From an uncultured Acidimicrobiaceae bacterium (GTDB taxonomy: Bacteria > Actinomycetota > Acidimicrobiia > Acidimicrobiales > Ilumatobacteraceae): a stretch of DNA of 32,145 nucleotides. Positions 23,464 through 30,887 of the stretch are shown here, piece by piece (position 1 is the first letter of the stretch; the number at the start of each line of letters is the position of its first letter). The position numbers and the translations under genes were made by a program. Location of the stretch: NCBI GenBank assembly GCA_903904615.1, contig CAIVDG010000153.1, positions 1 through 32,145 on the forward strand, read 5' to 3'. Under the pieces are notes generated by a model. It saw only the letters and a list, made by a program, of their open reading frames with translations. It was not told where the DNA came from and searched no databases.

Positions 23464-25440
23464 ATGGCTGATATCTCTGTCCTTCTCCCTGATGGTTCCG
23501 CTCGCTCCGTGCCTGCCGGTGCCACCATTGCCGATGTTGCGGCATCCATCGGGTCTCGCTTGGCAAAGGCTGCACTTGCCGGAACCGTCAATGGTGACGA
23601 AGTCGACCTCACCACCGTGGTTGCCGACGGTGTCACGGTGTCTGTTATCACCGCCGATTCCGATGCTGGTCGCCATGTTCTGCGCCACTCCACCGCCCAT
23701 GTGTTGGCTCAAGCAGTAGTGCAGTTGTTCCCCGGAGCTCAGTTCTCCATTGGTCCTGCTATTGAAGATGGTTTCTATTACGACTTTGAATTGCCTGGCG
23801 GTCGCACATTCTCAGACGACGACCTTTCGTCAATTGAAGCTCGCATGCGCCAGATTATGAAAGCGAACCAACCGTTCATTCGCTCAGAACTCAGCGCCGC
23901 CGATGCATTGACATTGTTCGCATCACAGAAGTACAAGTGCGAAATCATTGAGCGCGTCACCTCGGGTGCCGCCGACGGCAGCGATGCCGGTGAAGTGGGT
24001 AACTCCGACACCATCAGCGTGTATCGCAACTCCGATGAGTTTGTCGATCTGTGTCGTGGCCCTCACGTGCCTTCCACTTCTCGACTTGGTCACTTTGCCC
24101 TCATGAAAGTTGCCGGTGCGTATTGGCGAGGCAACGAAAAAGGCCCCATGTTGCAACGCATCTACGGAACCGCGTGGGAAAGCGAAGTTGCACTGAAAGA
24201 ACACCTGCATCGTCTTGAAGAGGCAGGGAAGCGCGACCATCGCAAGCTTGCTAACGAACTTGACCTGCTGTCGTTCCCATCGGAACTTGGCGGTGGACTC
24301 GCAGTGTGGCATCCAAAGGGCGCCATTATTCGCAAGCTCATGGAGGACTACAGCCGTCAACGTCACCAAGACGGCGATTACCAGTTCGTTTATACGCCAC
24401 ATCTTGCAAACGCCAACTTGTTTGCACAGTCAGGTCACCTCGACTTCTATGCCGACGGCATGTACCCGCCCATGGAGATGGACAACGGCACGTACTACAT
24501 GAAGCCCATGAACTGCCCTATGCATTGCCTTATTTACGGCAGTCGTCAGCGCAGTTACCGCGAACTACCTCTGCGCTTGTTCGAACTTGGAAACGTGTAT
24601 AGATACGAACGCGCCGGAACTTTGCATGGTTTGTTGCGTATTCGCGGCTTTACGCAGGACGATAGCCACATCTATTGCACTGAAGATCAAATGGCAGAAG
24701 AAATCGCCTCGCTTCTCGATTTCATCATGTCGGTATTGCGTCGTTTCGGGTTCAATGACTTTGAGTTCAACTTGTCAACGCGTGACCCAGAGAAATCTGT
24801 TGGCTCCGACGAAATCTGGGAGAAAGCCACCATCGCATTGGGTGATGCTTTGGGCTCGCACGGACTTGAATACAAGATCAAAGATGGCGATGCAGCTTTC
24901 TACGGACCCAAAATCGACATCGATGTTCGTGATGCCATTGGTCGAAAGTGGCAGCTCAGCACAATTCAGTTGGACTTTAACTCTCCAGAACGTTTTGGTC
25001 TTGAGTACGTGGGTAACGATGGTCAGCGTCGTCGCCCCATCATGATTCACCGTGCACTTATGGGATCAATTGAACGATTCTTTGGGGTTCTCATTGAGCA
25101 CTACGCAGGCGCATTCCCCACATGGTTGTCGCCCGAACAGGTTCGTGTGTTGCCTGTTGCTGCAGCCCACAACGAGTACGCGCAGTCTGTTGTGACTCAA
25201 TTGAAGTCGCGCGGATTCCGTGTCGACATTGATCACGCCGATGAACAACTTGGCAAGCGAATTCGTAATGCCAAAACTGGCAAGGTTCCCTATGTTCTCG
25301 TTGTTGGTGACGACGACGTGGCACATGGAACTGTCGGAGTGAATCCACGTGGCGGAGATGTAGAACGTGATGTCACGGTTAGTGCATTCGTCGATCGATT
25401 GGCAGCCGATGTTGCCGAAGGACAATCGGGCGGCGAATAA
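23464..25440 (+). CDS. thrS: Threonyl-tRNA synthetase
   Basis: This is a class II synthetase of 658 residues. The N-terminal TGS domain occupies about 1-62. The editing domain carries HSTAH (His75, His79) and a later CRGPH block. The catalytic domain has MNCPMHC (349-355), with Cys351 a zinc ligand, plus RYERAGTLHGLLRIRGFTQDDSHIY as motif 2 and GSIERFFGVLIEHYAGAFPTWLSP as motif 3. The anticodon-binding domain ends the protein. The stop abuts the HIT gene ATG with no gap. The order thrS-HIT-pgsA-patA is the same as in mycobacteria. Confidence 0.98.
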   Translation: MADISVLLPDGSARSVPAGATIADVAASIGSRLAKAALAGTVNGDEVDLTTVVADGVTVSVITADSDAGRHVLRHSTAHVLAQAVVQLFPGAQFSIGPAIEDGFYYDFELPGGRTFSDDDLSSIEARMRQIMKANQPFIRSELSAADALTLFASQKYKCEIIERVTSGAADGSDAGEVGNSDTISVYRNSDEFVDLCRGPHVPSTSRLGHFALMKVAGAYWRGNEKGPMLQRIYGTAWESEVALKEHLHRLEEAGKRDHRKLANELDLLSFPSELGGGLAVWHPKGAIIRKLMEDYSRQRHQDGDYQFVYTPHLANANLFAQSGHLDFYADGMYPPMEMDNGTYYMKPMNCPMHCLIYGSRQRSYRELPLRLFELGNVYRYERAGTLHGLLRIRGFTQDDSHIYCTEDQMAEEIASLLDFIMSVLRRFGFNDFEFNLSTRDPEKSVGSDEIWEKATIALGDALGSHGLEYKIKDGDAAFYGPKIDIDVRDAIGRKWQLSTIQLDFNSPERFGLEYVGNDGQRRRPIMIHRALMGSIERFFGVLIEHYAGAFPTWLSPEQVRVLPVAAAHNEYAQSVVTQLKSRGFRVDIDHADEQLGKRIRNAKTGKVPYVLVVGDDDVAHGTVGVNPRGGDVERDVTVSAFVDRLAADVAEGQSGGE

Positions 25441-25953
25441 ATGTCGCTAGAACAATTGTGGAACGGCTGGCGTGCGGAGTATGTCGGGAACGGCGCCTCG
25501 CACTCATCTGACCCATCCAAGTCGGTGTTTACTCGCATCTTGGAATCTGGCCTCTCCGATGAAGAAGCCCACATTGTTCATCGTTCGTCTCACTGTTTCG
25601 TCATTTTGAATGCGTACCCGTATGCCACTGGCCATCTCTTAGTTCTTCCGTATCGAGAAGTGGCCAACCTTGAAGATCTGTCTGTTGATGAATCTCGCGA
25701 TGTGTGGGCAACCGTGACTCAAGCAACCGTGGCGCTTCGTGTGTCGCATAACCCTGATGCACTTAATGTCGGAATCAATCTCGGCGCTGCAGCGGGTGGC
25801 AGTATTGCGCAGCACCTTCATGTTCATGTTGTGCCACGCTGGAATGGCGATTCAAACTTCATGACCGCTGTTGCTTCTACTCGAACAATTCCTGAATCAC
25901 TTCCCGATACTGCGTCAAAAGTGCGTAGTGCATGGCCCAAGGGGGACCAATGA
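25441..25953 (+). CDS. HIT-family nucleotide phosphorylase/hydrolase (Rv2613c-like)
   Basis: This 170-residue histidine-triad protein has the motif HLHVHVV (His125, His127, His129) in IAQHLHVHVVPRWNGDSNF. The N-terminal WNGWRAEYVGN extension and position directly after thrS match the mycobacterial Rv2613c group, reported to phosphorolyse diadenosine tetraphosphate. That activity is plausible here because ThrS and other synthetases make such dinucleotides, but it is inferred. Its ATG immediately follows the thrS stop, and its own stop overlaps the next start (ATGA), so translation is coupled across three genes. Confidence 0.9.
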   Translation: MSLEQLWNGWRAEYVGNGASHSSDPSKSVFTRILESGLSDEEAHIVHRSSHCFVILNAYPYATGHLLVLPYREVANLEDLSVDESRDVWATVTQATVALRVSHNPDALNVGINLGAAAGGSIAQHLHVHVVPRWNGDSNFMTAVASTRTIPESLPDTASKVRSAWPKGDQ

Positions 25954-26456
25954 CAGACGACATCCGCGATCAACTTCCGGAAGATCTCAACGCAGTCGAT
26001 CACATCGGCGTGTACGACTTTCCCGACAACAGCCGTCGCCGCATTCCTGGCGTCATTTATGTAGTGCTTGCCGCTGCATGTGTAGGGGTGTGGAAAGTTG
26101 CCGATTCCAATGACTCATCTTTGGTGAATCGCGGCCTCATCTTCGCCGCCGTCATTCTCGCGGTGATGGCAATTATCTCCATCACAAGCGGTTGGAAAAT
26201 GACGGTCAATGAATCAGATGCATTGGTGATCGCTACTCGTGAGGTGGGATATCCCGTCGGCCACGCGTCTGCACAACAAGTGTGGCGCGGTGTTCGCAGC
26301 CGTCCCACCTGGCGTATTTTTTGCTACAGCGCCGAAGAACCACCCCTTCGACGTGGGTTAGTTCTGGTCGATGCGGTGAATGGTTCTGTGGTCGAATGTC
26401 TGGTGGAGCAAAACCCAGAGGCTGAAGTGACCACACCAGAGACATCAGGGGAGTAG
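25950..26456 (+). CDS. Small two-helix membrane protein of unknown function
   Basis: I do not recognise this 168-residue protein. An acidic N-terminus (1-28) is followed by two membrane helices (about 33-50 and 62-80) and a soluble C-terminal region (81-155) of alternating strands (WKMTVNESDALVIATREVGYPVG, TWRIFCYSAEEPPLRRGLVLVDAVNG) that could be PH-like. ATG at 25950 is chosen over 25932 because GGGGGA (25941-25946) lies just before it and it forms an ATGA overlap with the HIT stop. It lies between HIT and pgsA, where mycobacteria have no gene, and 10 nt before pgsA, so a membrane-lipid role is possible but unproven. Confidence 0.75.
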   Translation: MTDDIRDQLPEDLNAVDHIGVYDFPDNSRRRIPGVIYVVLAAACVGVWKVADSNDSSLVNRGLIFAAVILAVMAIISITSGWKMTVNESDALVIATREVGYPVGHASAQQVWRGVRSRPTWRIFCYSAEEPPLRRGLVLVDAVNGSVVECLVEQNPEAEVTTPETSGE

Positions 26457-26466
26457 CGTTCTCTAA

Positions 26467-27171
26467 ATGTTCGACGGCAGATTTCGAGCGCCGATTGAGC
26501 GCGCAGTCAAACCTGTTGGCATGTTGTTGCGTCGAACAGGAATGTCGCCCGATCATCTCACCATTCTCGGAATCGTGGTGGCTGTGGGCGCCGCTTTCGC
26601 TATTGGTCAGGGAGCCCTTCGTGGAGGCTTGGTCCTCGTTATTGCGGCGGCACTTCCCGACATGCTCGATGGCGCCTTAGCGAAGGCATCAAACTCTGCT
26701 AGCCAACGTGGAGCATTCTTTGATTCGGTCGTCGATCGTGTCACCGACTCGGTTCTGTTCGGCGGAGTGGCATGGTATTTCGCATCGGAGAAAAGTCCGC
26801 ATCTTGCTCTGTTGCCTATGGCCATCATGGGTGTGTCGTCTCTTATTTCATACGAGCGCGCGAAAGCCGAATCACTTGGTTTGTATGCCAAGGGTGGCTT
26901 AATGGAGCGAGCAGAGCGCATTGTCGTTTTGTGCATTGGTCTCTTGTTCGATTCCTTGCTGGTTCCCATCATGTGGATCATGTTGGCGCTCACGGTCATC
27001 ACCGCAATTCAGAGATTTGTTCAGGTGTGGAAGCAGGCCGAAGTATCTGCCACCACCATGGCTAAACGTGAAGGTCGTCGTGTGCGCCGGGTGTCGCGCC
27101 AAAGTGCACGCGCGTCGCGTCGTCAATTGTCGGTTGTGTCGCGTCAGCGTCGACGCCAGCGCAATGGCTAA
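26467..27171 (+). CDS. pgsA: CDP-alcohol phosphatidyltransferase, probable phosphatidylinositol phosphate synthase
   Basis: This 234-residue membrane enzyme probably condenses CDP-diacylglycerol with inositol phosphate, the first step to phosphatidylinositol. The CDP-alcohol motif is Asp65, Asp68-Gly69, Ala72, Gly82, Asp86 and Asp90 with normal spacing, but the usual Arg after Ala is Lys73. About five or six hydrophobic segments follow. The last 40 residues form an Arg-rich tail (KREGRRVRRVSRQ and onward), likely cytoplasmic. Its identity as the inositol enzyme, rather than the glycerol phosphate one, rests on the neighbours HIT, patA and pimA. The stop overlaps the patA start by 8 nt. Confidence 0.87.
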   Translation: MFDGRFRAPIERAVKPVGMLLRRTGMSPDHLTILGIVVAVGAAFAIGQGALRGGLVLVIAAALPDMLDGALAKASNSASQRGAFFDSVVDRVTDSVLFGGVAWYFASEKSPHLALLPMAIMGVSSLISYERAKAESLGLYAKGGLMERAERIVVLCIGLLFDSLLVPIMWIMLALTVITAIQRFVQVWKQAEVSATTMAKREGRRVRRVSRQSARASRRQLSVVSRQRRRQRNG

Positions 27172-28087
27172 TCCACTCGACGACATCAGCGATGCGTTCA
27201 CCGTCGGTAGCTATCGCGTTGGTTCACTCATTGCGCGCCTCACTCCTGGTCCCATAGCCCAGGGCGCGGTGTCATTGCTGGCACCAGGCATCGCGTTGTC
27301 GCTACGCAATAAGCGACACATGATTGAACGTCATCTTCGTCGCGTCAACCCATCGTTATCCGGGCTGTCCTTAAGGCGTGCATCGCAGCAAGCGTTCGAT
27401 AGCTACATGCGGTACTACACAGAAAGTTTTCGTCTTCCCACTTTGTCGAAACGGCATGTGGCTCGCTGTTTCACCGTGGATGGATTTCATCACGTTGAAG
27501 AAGCGCTAGAGAAAGGCAACGGCGTCATTCTTGCGTTGCCTCATCTGGGTGGATGGGAGTGGGCTGGCCGATGGATGGCCGATAAGGGTCATCGCATGAC
27601 CGTCATTGTTGAACCACTCGACCCACCCGAGCTGTTTGAGTGGTTCGCCAAGCTTCGTCGCGATCTCGGTATGAATGTGGTTCCGCTCGGGCCACAGGCA
27701 GCGCCGGCAATCATGGCAGCGCTGAAGCGAAATGAAATTGTGTGCTTGTTGTCCGACCGCGACATTCAAGGTGGCGGAGTAGAGGTGGACTTCTTTGGTG
27801 AAAAGACAACTCTTCCTCCTGGACCTGCCATGTTGGGTATCAGGGGGAACACGCCAGTTCTTCCCGTTGGTGTGTATTTCACAAAATCAGTCGATGGTCA
27901 TCACGCCGTGGTGAGGCCGCCTCTTCCGCTTGAGCGAATCGGTGGATTGCGTGAGTCGGTTGCTGCGGGCACACAAGCTTTAGCTAAAGAACTTGAAGGG
28001 CTCATCCGTCGCGCACCAGAACAATGGCATCTCTTTCAACCCAATTGGCCAAGTGACCCGGGATATAGCGAGCGAACTATTTCGTAA
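27164..28087 (+). CDS. patA: Phosphatidylinositol mannoside acyltransferase PatA-like
   Basis: This 307-residue member of the LpxL/HtrB-like acyltransferase group acylates the mannose of PIM1/PIM2 in mycobacteria at the inner membrane face. The active-site HX4E motif is HLGGWE (His127, Glu132) in ILALPHLGGWEWAG. Later blocks are LLSDRDIQGGGVEVDFFGE and LPPGPAMLGIRGNTPVLPVGVYF. ATG at 27164 is chosen because MANPLDDISDAFTVGSYRVGS starts the family alignment and overlaps the pgsA stop; the long upstream open frame is a shadow of pgsA. It converges with arsR (11-bp overlap). pimA, normally next, is 2.8 kb away. Confidence 0.9.
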   Translation: MANPLDDISDAFTVGSYRVGSLIARLTPGPIAQGAVSLLAPGIALSLRNKRHMIERHLRRVNPSLSGLSLRRASQQAFDSYMRYYTESFRLPTLSKRHVARCFTVDGFHHVEEALEKGNGVILALPHLGGWEWAGRWMADKGHRMTVIVEPLDPPELFEWFAKLRRDLGMNVVPLGPQAAPAIMAALKRNEIVCLLSDRDIQGGGVEVDFFGEKTTLPPGPAMLGIRGNTPVLPVGVYFTKSVDGHHAVVRPPLPLERIGGLRESVAAGTQALAKELEGLIRRAPEQWHLFQPNWPSDPGYSERTIS

Positions 28088-28394
28088 TGAAAGACCGAAT
28101 GGCGTCAGTTGCGCCCGGTGTCACCGAGTACCACACCCACGTTCCTTCTTTACGTGATTCCACAAGCCCAGCTTCACGCAACACTTTGAGGTGATGGCTA
28201 ATTGTGGGTTGGCTGCGATCCAAAGGTTCTACCAAGTCACACGAACACATGCCGTCACGGCCAGCGCGACGCACGAGGTCGAAAAGTCGCAAACGAACAG
28301 GGTCTGAAAGTGCAGCAAACATGGGCGCGAGCGAATCTGCGCCAGCTTCCGACAGGGGTCGGCTCGAGAAGGGGACAGATCGTTGCTGAGTCAC
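28077..28394 (-). CDS. arsR: ArsR/SmtB-family metalloregulator of the arsenic genes
   Basis: This winged-helix repressor has 105 residues from the GTG at 28394. DNA-binding helices are seen in SQPTISHHLKVLREAGLVESRKEGTW, cited here as residues 61-86. The metal-sensing CxC lies in GMCSCDL (Cys50, Cys52), the same helix position as in the E. coli ArsR CVCDL motif, so As(III)/Sb(III) sensing is likely. GTG at 28394 is preferred over the ATG at 28409, because the ATG lies inside the operator while TATTAT ends 6 nt before the GTG, giving a leaderless transcript. It is divergent from the arsI operon and probably autoregulated. Confidence 0.9.
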   Translation of the reverse strand: MTQQRSVPFSSRPLSEAGADSLAPMFAALSDPVRLRLFDLVRRAGRDGMCSCDLVEPLDRSQPTISHHLKVLREAGLVESRKEGTWVWYSVTPGATDAIRSFITK

Positions 28395-28400
28395 GTACTC

Positions 28401-28438
28401 ATAATACATTGACAGTGGTCAATGTATTGATACATTGA
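28401..28438. promoter_or_regulatory. Divergent ars promoters overlapped by three ArsR half-sites
   Basis: The half-site ATACATTGA occurs at 28404-28412 (+), as its complement at 28419-28427 and again at 28430-28438 (+). The first pair extends to perfect 11-bp arms around AGTG (28403-28428). The second pair gives 7-bp arms around TG (28421-28436). For arsI, TTGACA (28409-28414), 16 nt and TACATT (28431-28436) form a promoter. For arsR, TATTAT lies at 28406-28401 on the minus strand. Repressor bound here would block both. Confidence 0.8.
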
Positions 28439-28476
28439 TGACTATCAAAGTAACCGCAGAAACCTGCGGCAGAAAC

Positions 28477-28480
28477 GAGG
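28477..28480 (+). promoter_or_regulatory. Ribosome site deciding the arsI start
   Basis: GAGG lies 5 nt before ATG 28486, and the encoded protein then begins MSRVQLALN as the ArsI/CadI family does. The upstream in-frame ATG at 28438 has no ribosome site and would be at or before the transcription start. Confidence 0.6.
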
Positions 28481-28485
28481 CGACA

Positions 28486-28932
28486 ATGTCACGAGTTCAA
28501 CTGGCTCTCAATGTGGGGGACCTCGATCACGCAATCTTGTTCTACACGAAAATGTTCGGCGTGGGCCCCGCCAAAGTTCGCGAAGGGTATGCAAACTTCG
28601 CAATCGCCGATCCGCCACTGAAGCTGGTCCTTATCGCTGGTCATGGCGAACCAGGCACTATGAATCACGTTGGTGTTGAAGTGGAATCCACAGACGACGT
28701 GTCCGCCAAGATTCAACAAGCACAGTCGTTGGGATTACCTGTGGAAGTGCAAGAGAGCACCACGTGCTGTTTCGCTGTTCAAGACAAAGTGTGGGTAAAG
28801 GGAAACGAACTCCCATGGGAGTGGTACACCGTTCTTGAGGACGCCCCCGCCGACACCTCTCTGAAGCCCATGCCCATCATGTTGGGAGTTCCCAGCACCG
28901 GAAGTTGTTGTGGGCCAGAAGGATGCGACTAG
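28486..28932 (+). CDS. arsI: ArsI/CadI-family protein, probable organoarsenical C-As lyase
   Basis: This 148-residue protein has a vicinal-oxygen-chelate fold and belongs to the group of ArsI, the Fe(II) dioxygenase that cleaves the C-As bond of trivalent methyl- and aryl-arsenicals, and mycobacterial CadI. The presumed metal ligands Gln5, His61 and Glu112 and the arsenic-binding pair Cys94-Cys95 (TTCCFAVQDKVWV) are all present; actinobacterial ArsI also uses Gln at the first position. The tail ends SCCGPEGCD, adding three more cysteines. It is the first gene after the operator and overlaps the aquaporin start by 10 nt. A pure metal-binding role, as first proposed for CadI, cannot be excluded. 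Confidence 0.85.
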   Translation: MSRVQLALNVGDLDHAILFYTKMFGVGPAKVREGYANFAIADPPLKLVLIAGHGEPGTMNHVGVEVESTDDVSAKIQQAQSLGLPVEVQESTTCCFAVQDKVWVKGNELPWEWYTVLEDAPADTSLKPMPIMLGVPSTGSCCGPEGCD

Positions 28933-29594
28933 ACGCTCGTCATACAGGTGCCGAGTTTTTGGGCACCGCCTTATTGGTGATGTCTGTGGTTGGCTCGGGC
29001 ATCATGGCCCAACAACTCACAACCGATGTGGGTCTCCAGTTGCTGGCCAATGCAATTGCAACGGGTGGAGCACTTTTGGGCCTCATCACAATTTTCGCTC
29101 CGCTGTCGGGTGCTTCGTTTAACCCTGTCGTCACTGTTGTGATGTCGGTCGTGAACAAGTCTGCAAATTGGTCGCAAATAGGTGCAGACATCGTTGCTCA
29201 GTGTGCCGGTGCTGTGTGTGGTGCAGTGCTGGCCAACATTATGTTTGCCCATCCGTTTATTGAAACGTCCACCAAGATTCGCACAGGTGGACCCACATGG
29301 TTCTCAGAAGTAGTGGCGACTGTGGGCCTCTTGCTCATTATTCGCGGCGGAACAATGGCTAAAGCAAACGTGGCTGCGTTGGTGGCGGCATGGATCACCG
29401 GCGCCTATTGGTTTACATCGTCCACCAGCATCGCTAATCCAGCGGTGGGGTTTGGTCGAATGTTCTCCGACTCTTTTGCGGGAATCGCACCAGAGTCGTG
29501 GCCAATGTTCGCTGTGATGCAGATCATTGGCGGCATTGTTGGATTAGGGCTCATGGTTTTTCTGTGGCCAGCGAAAGATGAGGTCAAGGTATGA
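28923..29594 (+). CDS. Aquaporin-family channel (AqpS-like) in the arsenic operon
   Basis: This MIP-family channel of 223 residues has six hydrophobic segments and two half-helices. The first NPA motif is NPV (67-69, SGASFNPVV). The second is intact, NPA (172-174), but the next residue, normally the selectivity-filter Arg, is Val175 (ANPAVGFGRMF). Loss of that Arg widens the pore and fits passage of As(OH)3 or methylarsenicals, as in the rhizobial AqpS that replaces a pump. ATG 28923 is chosen; TTG 28905 is possible but lies further inside arsI. The stop overlaps arsC (ATGA). Confidence 0.85.
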   Translation: MRLDARHTGAEFLGTALLVMSVVGSGIMAQQLTTDVGLQLLANAIATGGALLGLITIFAPLSGASFNPVVTVVMSVVNKSANWSQIGADIVAQCAGAVCGAVLANIMFAHPFIETSTKIRTGGPTWFSEVVATVGLLLIIRGGTMAKANVAALVAAWITGAYWFTSSTSIANPAVGFGRMFSDSFAGIAPESWPMFAVMQIIGGIVGLGLMVFLWPAKDEVKV

Positions 29595-29977
29595 GTGGCA
29601 TTTTGTTTTTGTGTATTCACAACGCTGGGCGTTCACAGATGGCAGCCGGGTTCGCTCGCGAACTCTCTCACGGGACAGTCAATATTTTGTCGGGCGGATC
29701 TGAACCTGCAGATCAGGTAAATCCAGTTGCGGTTGAGGTTATGCGCGAAATCGGCATCGATATAGCGGGGTACACACCGCAGAGATTTACCGATGAACTA
29801 CTTCATTCCGTCGATGTGGTTGTCACAATGGGGTGTGGCGACACGTGTCCGTTCATCCCGGGTAAGACATACGTGGATTGGCCGTTAGACGATCCGAAGG
29901 GTCGTCCCCTTGAAGAGGTGCGCCGTATTCGAGACGAGATTCGTGCTCGAGTAGAAGACCTGCTTGCTCAGTTGTAA
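29591..29977 (+). CDS. arsC: Arsenate reductase, low-molecular-weight phosphatase type
   Basis: ArsC reduces As(V) to As(III) in the cytoplasm (128 residues). The P-loop is CIHNAGR (Cys8 to Arg14) after MSGILFL. TMGCGDTCPFIPGK has Cys82 and Cys86 in the place of the relay cysteines of the thioredoxin-linked enzyme, and DWPLDDP carries the acid. Corynebacterial relatives with the same HNAGRSQMAAG block use mycothiol and mycoredoxin; with mshC in this window that coupling is plausible, though the extra cysteines leave a thioredoxin route open. It is the last gene of the arsI-aqp-arsC unit, convergent with the LLM gene (10-bp overlap). Confidence 0.92.
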   Translation: MSGILFLCIHNAGRSQMAAGFARELSHGTVNILSGGSEPADQVNPVAVEVMREIGIDIAGYTPQRFTDELLHSVDVVVTMGCGDTCPFIPGKTYVDWPLDDPKGRPLEEVRRIRDEIRARVEDLLAQL

Positions 29978-30882
29978 AGAGCGAAGAGTTCGCCAATGGC
30001 TTTCGCCTGGCCACCCGTGGTGGAGGACATCACCGCAATTGGTGTAACGCCCGATGATGCCCACTCTTCAAGACGATCTCGTACGCGAGTTGCCGAACCG
30101 CTGATGGTGCAGTCATCGAGCCACTTGTCAGTCATAAACGACGTCACAGTGTCTTTCTGTCCGGAGTTGATGGCGTTCTCAATGGCATCCATCTCTTCGA
30201 CGTATCCCGCTGCTTTCCAATAGTTGCGGTAATTGGGAAGAGATACATAGCCCGTCAAGGTTTTGCGGTTCACTGTGCGGGCCGCGTCGATGTCGTCGTC
30301 GATGACAGTGGGGATCATGTTCGACAAAAAGAATCCGTCACGAGCCGAGTTGGGAACTTCAGCAAGTTGTGAACTCATTCGGCTCAGAGATGCATTTGCC
30401 CAAATGGCTCCTTCTGCAATGTCACTTGCAAGTTGCAGCATCTTGTTACGAAGAGTGGCCAGATAGATAGGTGGAAGTTGGCCGCCGAAGCGTTCATTCG
30501 CACGCATTGCGGCTACGTAATCGGAGATGTCGGACAGTGGCTTTCCTGTGTTGACGCCAAGTCGTTGGGTGACTGGTCCGTGGCTGACTCCAATTCCAAA
30601 GCGGAAACGCCCATCTGACATTTCATTGATGTGGGCCACAGTGTTCGCAGCTTCAACGGGGTGGCTGTAATAGATGGGCTGGATGGAGGTCCAGTAATTG
30701 ATGCGCGATGTCACGTGAGCAAGTGACACACACAATCCCATCGTTGCCCCAAGGCTTGGTATGGCAAGTCCGCTGAATCCACGCGATTCAGCCTCTGCGG
30801 CAAGTTCGAGAATTGCTCGTCGTTTGTTGGGAGTTGCAACAACGGAGAGAGCGGGACGGAAGGAAGTATCTACCTGGGCCAT
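29968..30882 (-). CDS. Luciferase-like (LLM class) oxidoreductase, possibly F420-dependent
   Basis: This 304-residue TIM-barrel protein of the bacterial-luciferase superfamily uses F420 or FMN. Family features are PNKRRAILELAAEAESRGFSGLAI at strand and helix 1, MGLCVSLAHVTSRI, HPVEAANTVAHINEMSDGRFRFGIGVSHGPVTQRLG in the middle, and a C-terminal SGSATRVRDRLEEWASSGVTPI block typical of F420 members. The substrate is unknown. The start at 30882 is chosen because TACGGT ends 6 nt upstream and the family alignment begins there; the longer open frame runs into pimA. It is divergent from pimA, with only 18 bp between starts. Whether it belongs to the arsenic island is unclear. Confidence 0.83.
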   Translation of the reverse strand: MAQVDTSFRPALSVVATPNKRRAILELAAEAESRGFSGLAIPSLGATMGLCVSLAHVTSRINYWTSIQPIYYSHPVEAANTVAHINEMSDGRFRFGIGVSHGPVTQRLGVNTGKPLSDISDYVAAMRANERFGGQLPPIYLATLRNKMLQLASDIAEGAIWANASLSRMSSQLAEVPNSARDGFFLSNMIPTVIDDDIDAARTVNRKTLTGYVSLPNYRNYWKAAGYVEEMDAIENAINSGQKDTVTSFMTDKWLDDCTISGSATRVRDRLEEWASSGVTPIAVMSSTTGGQAKAIGELFALYN

Positions 30883-30887
30883 TCCGA

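Noticed and set aside
26921..27163. N-terminal extension of patA into pgsA
   Set aside because: The extension is a frame shadow of pgsA; the family starts at MANPLDDISDAF with an 8-nt overlap.
28395..28409. ATG at 28409 as the arsR start
   Set aside because: It lies inside the perfect operator dyad and overlaps the -10; the GTG 15 nt downstream has the proper leaderless spacing. The ATG remains a weaker alternative.
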